Assembly (NCBI GenBank): GCA_900769205.1 | Contig: CAAGFS010000036.1 | Location: 1 to 18,739, forward strand | Reading direction: 5' to 3' | Source: Clostridia bacterium | GTDB lineage: Bacteria; Bacillota; Clostridia; Christensenellales; CAG-917 | Length of the DNA: 18,739 nt | Shown: piece after piece, positions 14,683-18,739 of the stretch | Layout: each line of letters starts with the position of its first letter | Numbering within the stretch: position 1 is the stretch's first letter | The notes under the pieces: generated by a model | Seen by the model: the letters and a program-made list of their open reading frames with translations, nothing else | Database searches by the model: none | Told to the model about the DNA's origin: nothing | Translations under genes and position numbers: made by a program

Positions 14683-14711
14683 ATGATAAAACGAAAATAT
14701 AAGATTGTCAA
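14683..14711 (-). promoter_or_regulatory. Strong sigma-70/SigA-type promoter of glnS
   Basis: On the minus strand a perfect TTGACA (14711-14706) is followed by a 17-base AT-rich spacer and TATCAT (14688-14683). Transcription should begin near 14676. The leader is then about 71 nt to the ATG at 14605, or about 11 nt to the in-frame ATG at 14665. It probably also drives the zinc-ribbon/membrane genes downstream, because no terminator is seen after glnS. Confidence 0.8.
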
Positions 14712-14765
14712 CGGAATAATCGCGCCCACGCCAACTTGGCAAACATTTCCGCTGATTATCCGCAT

Positions 14766-14787
14766 AAAAAACGCGCCTTTCGGCGCG
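14766..14787 (-). terminator. Rho-independent terminator of the ecfA1-ecfA2-ecfT-truA unit
   Basis: On the minus strand the stem CGCGCC / GGCGCG (14787-14782 with 14777-14772) closes a GAAA tetraloop and is followed by six T residues (14771-14766). It lies about 85 nt after the truA stop and just before the glnS promoter, separating the two units. Confidence 0.9.
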
Positions 14788-14872
14788 CGATTGATTTTTC
14801 GTCGTCACGACGTTGATATTCGTTTTGTGCACATGGGTTATTGTCATTGCGCGATATTGCGCCGAACAAGCG

Positions 14873-15646
14873 TCAATACTCCACCTTTTCAAGCACGAGC
14901 CCTTTCGCTCCCAACGTCTTGCCCGCGCGTTTTCTGTCGCCGTTTTGCAAAATAAGCGCGACGTCGTCGGGGGTGAGCTTGCCTATTCCGACGTAAACGA
15001 GAGTGCCTGCGATTATGCGCACCATATTGTACAAAAAGCCGTTGCCCGTCACGGATATGCTCAATTCTCCGTTGAAAAACAATCCGTCGCTTCTCTTCTC
15101 CACTCCGTCGAAAAGGCGGGAGTTCAACTCAATGGAATACACCGTGCGCACGGTGTTTTTGACGACGCTTCCGCTTGCCTGAAAACACTTGAAATCGTGC
15201 GTGCCTTCTATGATTGCGCACGCTTGGCGCATTTTTTGTATGTCCAGCGGACAAGTGATATGCTCGTGCGTCTGTTCGAGCACGGGCAGACGATGATTCG
15301 CCACGTAAACGTTGTAGCGGTAGGTTTTGCGTTTTGCGGAAAATCTCGCGTTGAAACCTTCGGGTGCAATCTCGCAGGAAAGCATACTCACGTCGTCGGG
15401 CAGATGCGTGTTGACGGCAAAAGGTATTTTGTCAACGGGGATAGACGTGTCCGCGTCGAAATGCACCACCTGACCTTGCGCGTGCACTCCCGCGTCCGTG
15501 CGACCGCTTGCCGTTGCGCCCGTCGGGGTTCCGAAAGTTTTTTCGAGAGCTTTTTCAAGCACTTCCTGCACGCTCACTCCGTTGAGCTGGCGTTGCCAGC
15601 CGACGTAGCCCTTTCCGAAATAAGAAATCACCGCGCGGTATCTCAT
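14873..15646 (-). CDS. truA: tRNA pseudouridine(38-40) synthase TruA
   Basis: TruA isomerises uridines 38-40 in the anticodon stem-loop of many tRNAs. At 257 residues it has family length. Key features are ISYFGKGYVGWQRQ (7-20), the catalytic ASGRTDAGVHA (46-56) with nucleophile Asp51, NARFSAKRKTYRY near residue 110 and NGFLYNMVRIIAGTL in the C-terminal half. The ATG at 15646 overlaps the ecfT stop (ATGA), indicating translational coupling. truA following ecfT is a conserved arrangement in Bacillota. The usual next genes, rplM and rpsI, are absent; a terminator and then glnS follow. Confidence 0.96.
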   Translation of the reverse strand: MRYRAVISYFGKGYVGWQRQLNGVSVQEVLEKALEKTFGTPTGATASGRTDAGVHAQGQVVHFDADTSIPVDKIPFAVNTHLPDDVSMLSCEIAPEGFNARFSAKRKTYRYNVYVANHRLPVLEQTHEHITCPLDIQKMRQACAIIEGTHDFKCFQASGSVVKNTVRTVYSIELNSRLFDGVEKRSDGLFFNGELSISVTGNGFLYNMVRIIAGTLVYVGIGKLTPDDVALILQNGDRKRAGKTLGAKGLVLEKVEY

Positions 15647-16494
15647 AACAGCCCCCCGAAAATCATTGCGTCGATGTTTATATTGACTTGCGGGAAATAG
15701 TATCTTTCAAGCAAAATCACCACGAAATATGCGCACATAAGCAAGGCCGCGACAAGGTCGCCCCAACCGAGTTTCATCTTCTTCATTTTGGTGCGACGTT
15801 CGGTTGCGTTGTAGCACCTTGCGTCCATTGCAAAAGCAAGTTCGTCCGCTCGCCTGAACGAGTTGACGAAAAGGGGTATGAGCACGGGAAGAAGCGCCTT
15901 TGCCCTTGCAAAAAGTCCGCCCGTGTCGAAACTTGCGCCCCTTGCCTTCTGCGCGGAAATAATCTTGTTGGTTTCTTCAAAAAGAGTGGGGATAAAGCGC
16001 AAAGCGATGCTCATAATCATAGCTATGTCCCTGACGGGCACTTTGATGATTTTGAGCGGGGACATAAGGCTTTCCACGCCGTCCGCAAGTGCGACGGGCG
16101 TTGTGGTGAGCGAAAGCAAAGATGCGCCCGAAATCAACAAAACGAGCCTTAAAACCATCTTTATGGTGGTGTGAACCCCCGTTTTGGTGATTGTAAAGAT
16201 TTGCCAATGAACCAGAACTTCGCCGTCTTTTATCAAAAACAGATTGAGCAAAGCCGTCAGCACGACGATAAGCAAAACACCCTTTACGCTTTTGAGAACG
16301 GACGCCATGGGAAGTCGCGCAAGCAAAATCACGGCAATCAGCACAACCGCCGTGAGCATAAATCCGAAATAGGATTTGACAAAGAAAATCGCAATGACAA
16401 ACAAGAGAGTGAGCAAAAGTTTCACTCTTGCGTCAAGTCTGTGCACGGGGGAATCCACGGGATAATATTGACCGAAAGCAACGTCCTTAAACAT
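15643..16494 (-). CDS. ecfT: ECF transporter transmembrane (T) subunit EcfT
   Basis: EcfT is the membrane scaffold that couples two ATPases to exchangeable substrate-binding S subunits for vitamins or metals. The 283 residues contain hydrophobic segments at about 25-60, 70-90, 110-130, 150-170 and 245-265. The two Ala-Arg-Gly-type coupling motifs that contact the ATPases are AQKARGASF (181-189) and AMDARCYN (222-229). The second reads ARC, a common variant. The ATG at 16494 overlaps the ecfA2 stop by 8 nt. With ecfA1 and ecfA2 just upstream and no S gene adjacent, this is a shared group II module whose S subunits are encoded elsewhere. Confidence 0.95.
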   Translation of the reverse strand: MFKDVAFGQYYPVDSPVHRLDARVKLLLTLLFVIAIFFVKSYFGFMLTAVVLIAVILLARLPMASVLKSVKGVLLIVVLTALLNLFLIKDGEVLVHWQIFTITKTGVHTTIKMVLRLVLLISGASLLSLTTTPVALADGVESLMSPLKIIKVPVRDIAMIMSIALRFIPTLFEETNKIISAQKARGASFDTGGLFARAKALLPVLIPLFVNSFRRADELAFAMDARCYNATERRTKMKKMKLGWGDLVAALLMCAYFVVILLERYYFPQVNINIDAMIFGGLL

Positions 16495-17434
16495 CTTTGC
16501 TCTCCCCCTTGCCGTCCGTGTTCAGACTGTCGTTTCCATCTTTTTCGTCAACGTCCGAAGCGCCGTTTTTCTCCTTGCGCGCTTTGATTGCGACAAGTTC
16601 GCGACACAATTCGTCCATGGAAACGACGTCGTTTGCAACGGGTATTCCGCGGGATATGAACTCGCCCGCAAGGCGCGTCGCGCAAGGCACGTCAAGCCCT
16701 ATATCCGCAATGACTTGCCTTTGCGAAAACACTTGTTTGGGCGTGCCGTCAAGCACCACTTTCCCGTCTTTGAGCGCGATTATTCTGTCCGCAACCACCG
16801 CCACGTCGTCCATACTGTGCGACACCATTATGACCGTGGGCGACACTTCTTTCTGCAGCTTTTTGACAAGCGCGAGAATATCTTCTCTGCCCACCGGGTC
16901 AAGCCCTGCGACGGGCTCGTCGAGTATGAGAATCTTCGGCTCCATCGCGATGACTCCCGCAATCGCCGCTCTCCTTTTTTCTCCGCCCGACAAATCGAAG
17001 GGGCTTCTGCCGGCAAACGTGTCGTAGTCAAGCCCCACGACTTCCATCGCTCTTTTCACACGCTTGTCGATTTCTTCCTTTTCGAGCTTCATATTTTTAG
17101 GCCCGAAAGCCACGTCTTTTTCAACCGTGTCCGCAAAAAGCTGATATTCGGGATATTGAAAAACCATTCCGACCGCAAAGCGCAAGTTTTTGAGCGCTTT
17201 CTTGTCGGAAGCGTCCATACCGTCAACGACAATCTGCGATTTTTTCTTGTCCTGTATTTTAATCAAGCCGTTCAGATGCTGGATAAGCGTGGATTTTCCG
17301 CTTCCCGTCGCGCCGACGATACACACGAAAGAACCTTCTTCGATCTGAAGGTTTATATCGCAAAGAGCCTTCTTTTCGTAAGGCGTTTTTTTGGAATATA
17401 TATAGGTGAGATTTTTTATTTCAATTGCAGGCAT
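16487..17434 (-). CDS. ecfA2: ECF transporter ATP-binding subunit EcfA2 with extended acidic tail
   Basis: This is one of two ATPases powering the ECF module on the cytosolic face. The ABC motifs are intact: Walker A GATGSGKST (41-49), Q-loop Q93, signature LSGGEKR (148-154), Walker B LILDEP (169-174) and switch His206. YPEYQLF (94-100) is typical of EcfA2/CbiO. The ATG at 17434 overlaps the ecfA1 end by 19 nt. At 315 residues it is longer than the usual 280-290. The last 27 or so residues (KNGASDVDEKDGNDSLNTDG onward) are hydrophilic and mostly acidic, lie beyond the folded domain, and share their final codons with the start of ecfT. Confidence 0.95.
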   Translation of the reverse strand: MPAIEIKNLTYIYSKKTPYEKKALCDINLQIEEGSFVCIVGATGSGKSTLIQHLNGLIKIQDKKKSQIVVDGMDASDKKALKNLRFAVGMVFQYPEYQLFADTVEKDVAFGPKNMKLEKEEIDKRVKRAMEVVGLDYDTFAGRSPFDLSGGEKRRAAIAGVIAMEPKILILDEPVAGLDPVGREDILALVKKLQKEVSPTVIMVSHSMDDVAVVADRIIALKDGKVVLDGTPKQVFSQRQVIADIGLDVPCATRLAGEFISRGIPVANDVVSMDELCRELVAIKARKEKNGASDVDEKDGNDSLNTDGKGESKDV

Positions 17435-18249
17435 ACTTTCTCCACCAATTCCTTCTCGTCGATGACGACGCCTTGAAAATCAAAGCCGTTTTGCGCAAGT
17501 TTGCGCGAGAGTGCGCTTATGGGCGGGATGGTGAGTCCGCACGCTTCGAGAATGCCCGACGCAAACACTTCTTTGGGTGCTCCGTCGATTGCGACTCTGC
17601 CCTTGCGCAACACGATTATGCGGTCGGCAAGGCACGCCTCGTCCATATTGTGAGTGATGTTTATCACGGTTATGCCCTTCTGATTGAGCGCTTTTGCAAC
17701 GCTCATAACGTCGCGCCTTCCGATCGGATCGAGCATGGAAGTGGATTCGTCGAGAATGAGTATATCGGGGCGCATCGCAAGCACGCCCGCAATCGCAACG
17801 CGCTGCTTTTGTCCGCCCGACAACTTCGAAGCCGTGCGTGAGCGATAATCGCTCATTCCGACCGCGTCGAGAGCACTTGTCACCCTTTCTATAATCTCGT
17901 CGCGCGGAACGCCTACGTTTTCGGGCCCGAAAGCCACGTCGTCTTCGATTATCGTGGCAACCATCTGATTGTCGGGATTTTGAAAAACCATGCCCGCTTT
18001 CTTGCGGATTTCAAACGTGTTTTTCTCGTCCTTGGTGGAAAGTCCGTCGATAAGCACTTCTCCTTCCGCCGGCACGAAAAGCCCGTTGAGAAGTTTTGCA
18101 AGCGTGGATTTTCCCGACCCGTTCATCCCCGTAAGCGCAACAAAAGAGCCTTTTTCAATGGAAAAAGACACGTTTTTCAGGGCTTTTACGGCACGACCGT
18201 CGCCGAGAGAATAGTTGTAGCTTACGTTTTTGACTTCAATTTGCGACAT
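17416..18249 (-). CDS. ecfA1: ECF transporter ATP-binding subunit EcfA1
   Basis: This is the first ATPase of the ECF module, 277 residues from the ATG at 18249 (MSQIEVKNVSYNY). It carries Walker A GMNGSGKST (41-49), Q-loop Q90 in VFQNPDNQ, signature LSGGQKQR (143-150), Walker B LILDES (164-169) and switch His200 in INITHNMDEA. The LDES variant in place of LDEP and the NPDNQ motif are characteristic of EcfA1. A GTG at 18267 is in frame, but it would lie upstream of the -10 box, whose TATAAT would then be coding, so I reject it. The promoter sits directly against the ATG with no ribosome site, predicting a leaderless mRNA. It begins the ecfA1-ecfA2-ecfT-truA unit. The usual upstream rplQ is missing. 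Confidence 0.95.
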   Translation of the reverse strand: MSQIEVKNVSYNYSLGDGRAVKALKNVSFSIEKGSFVALTGMNGSGKSTLAKLLNGLFVPAEGEVLIDGLSTKDEKNTFEIRKKAGMVFQNPDNQMVATIIEDDVAFGPENVGVPRDEIIERVTSALDAVGMSDYRSRTASKLSGGQKQRVAIAGVLAMRPDILILDESTSMLDPIGRRDVMSVAKALNQKGITVINITHNMDEACLADRIIVLRKGRVAIDGAPKEVFASGILEACGLTIPPISALSRKLAQNGFDFQGVVIDEKELVEKVCLQLK

Positions 18250-18255
18250 ACCGAA

Positions 18256-18284
18256 ATTATAACACACGCATCCGATATTTGCAA
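18256..18284 (-). promoter_or_regulatory. Consensus promoter of the ecfA1 unit, predicted leaderless
   Basis: On the minus strand, TTGCAA (18284-18279), a 17-base spacer and a perfect TATAAT (18261-18256) are seen, with TGT just before the -10. Only six bases (TTCGGT) separate the -10 from the ATG at 18249. Initiation at the normal distance would fall on the A of the start codon. Confidence 0.8.
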
Positions 18285-18382
18285 ACGCTATGTTGCGTGT
18301 TTATCAAACACTTTGTCGCGCTTCGTATTCAAACTCGTTTTGCTTTTTCAAAACTCTTTTTGCGTTTATGCGATATAACGTT

Positions 18383-18410
18383 TTGCGATTCCGAAAAGAC
18401 GGTGTATTAT
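18383..18410 (+). promoter_or_regulatory. Promoter of the GNAT gene, predicted leaderless
   Basis: TTGCGA (18383-18388), a 16-base spacer and TATTAT (18405-18410) precede the ATG at 18417 by six bases (ATATCT). No Shine-Dalgarno sequence is present. It is divergent from the ecfA1 promoter within a 167-base gap. Confidence 0.6.
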
Positions 18411-18416
18411 ATATCT

Positions 18417-18739
18417 ATGATTGACAACTTTATTCAACCGAAAAACATCGTCGTTGCGGACGATTTGCAGCTTGTAAAATACTATCCGCGCTATAAGCAA
18501 ACGCTCGAATGGTATCAGGATCTCGGCGTGTGTAAGCAAGTGGACAATATAGATTTTCCGTACGATATAGCAAGACTAAAAGCAATGTACAATACGCTCT
18601 CAAAAAAAGGAGAGTGCTATTATATCAAGTTCAAAGACAACGGCAGATGGCGTCTCGTGGGAGATATATCACTCTTTGGCGGCGATATAGGTATGGCAAT
18701 TTGCAAGCAATATCAGAACCGTCATATAGGCAGACGCGC
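18417..18739 (+). CDS. GNAT-family N-acetyltransferase (3' partial)
   Basis: The frame is open from the ATG at 18417 to the window edge, showing about 107 residues beginning MIDNFIQPKNIVVADDLQL. GNATs transfer an acetyl group from acetyl-CoA to an amine. Visible features are WYQDLGVCKQVDNIDFPYD, typical of RimJ/RimL-like GNATs of Clostridia, the strand WRLVGDISLFGGDIGMAIC, and KQYQNRHIGRR at the edge. The last is the start of acetyl-CoA-binding motif A (Q/R-x-x-G-x-G/A). The C-terminal third lies outside the window, and the substrate cannot be told. There is no ribosome site; the -10 box ends six bases before the ATG. Confidence 0.85.
   Translation, partial: MIDNFIQPKNIVVADDLQLVKYYPRYKQTLEWYQDLGVCKQVDNIDFPYDIARLKAMYNTLSKKGECYYIKFKDNGRWRLVGDISLFGGDIGMAICKQYQNRHIGRR

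Noticed and set aside
1..18739. CRISPR arrays, insertion sequences, attachment sites, riboswitches
   Set aside because: I saw no regularly spaced repeats, transposase or integrase genes, target-site duplications or recognisable riboswitch cores.

Overview
The window reads as chromosomal DNA of a Bacillota (Firmicutes) bacterium, most likely an uncultured Clostridia lineage. The reasons are the gene orders: a glmU-pth-mfd block, ecfA1-ecfA2-ecfT-truA, and a walJ...rlmH neighbourhood. It uses the standard code, with TGA serving as a normal stop inside several 4-nt gene overlaps. Almost everything is housekeeping and lies on the minus strand. I see no rRNA, tRNA, CRISPR array, insertion sequence or prophage block. 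No gap between genes exceeds about 300 bases. Codon habits look uniform throughout.

Layout, left to right. (1) 1-215, plus: C-terminal end of a probable collagen-like/BclA-type surface protein, facing mfd across a strong bidirectional terminator at 271-297. (2) 5518-405, minus: a GlmU-like acetyltransferase with a shrunken N-terminal domain, then pth and mfd. The glmU-pth-mfd order matches Bacillus, but prs, ctc and fin are absent. (3) 5656-5868, plus: a 70-residue membrane or lipoprotein-like orphan with a convergent terminator at 5976-6006. (4) 9899-6065, minus: walJ, two tandem CPBP membrane proteases, rlmH and tadA. The first four genes are joined by ATGA stop/start overlaps. The CPBP pair occupies the place where Bacillus and Staphylococcus carry htrA. 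(5) 14605-10062, minus: glnS, then an unrecognised three-gene set: a four-zinc-ribbon coiled-coil protein with a Pro/Tyr-rich tail and two related four-helix membrane proteins. (6) 18249-14873, minus: ecfA1, ecfA2, ecfT (energising module of group II ECF vitamin/metal transporters) and truA, overlapping throughout and closed by a terminator at 14766-14787. (7) 18417 to the window end, plus: start of a GNAT acetyltransferase, divergent from ecfA1.

The best candidate for something undescribed is the three-gene zinc-ribbon/membrane set (10062-12920). The two membrane proteins look like paralogues, and the soluble protein shares a 16-residue motif with one of them, which suggests a membrane-associated complex. 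Other points worth a look are the GlmU with a degenerate uridylyltransferase domain, the CPBP-for-HtrA substitution, and three promoters whose -10 boxes end only 5-6 nt before the start codon (ecfA1, the GNAT gene and, more weakly, glmU), which predicts leaderless mRNAs. All calls were made by reading the sequence; no database search was run.
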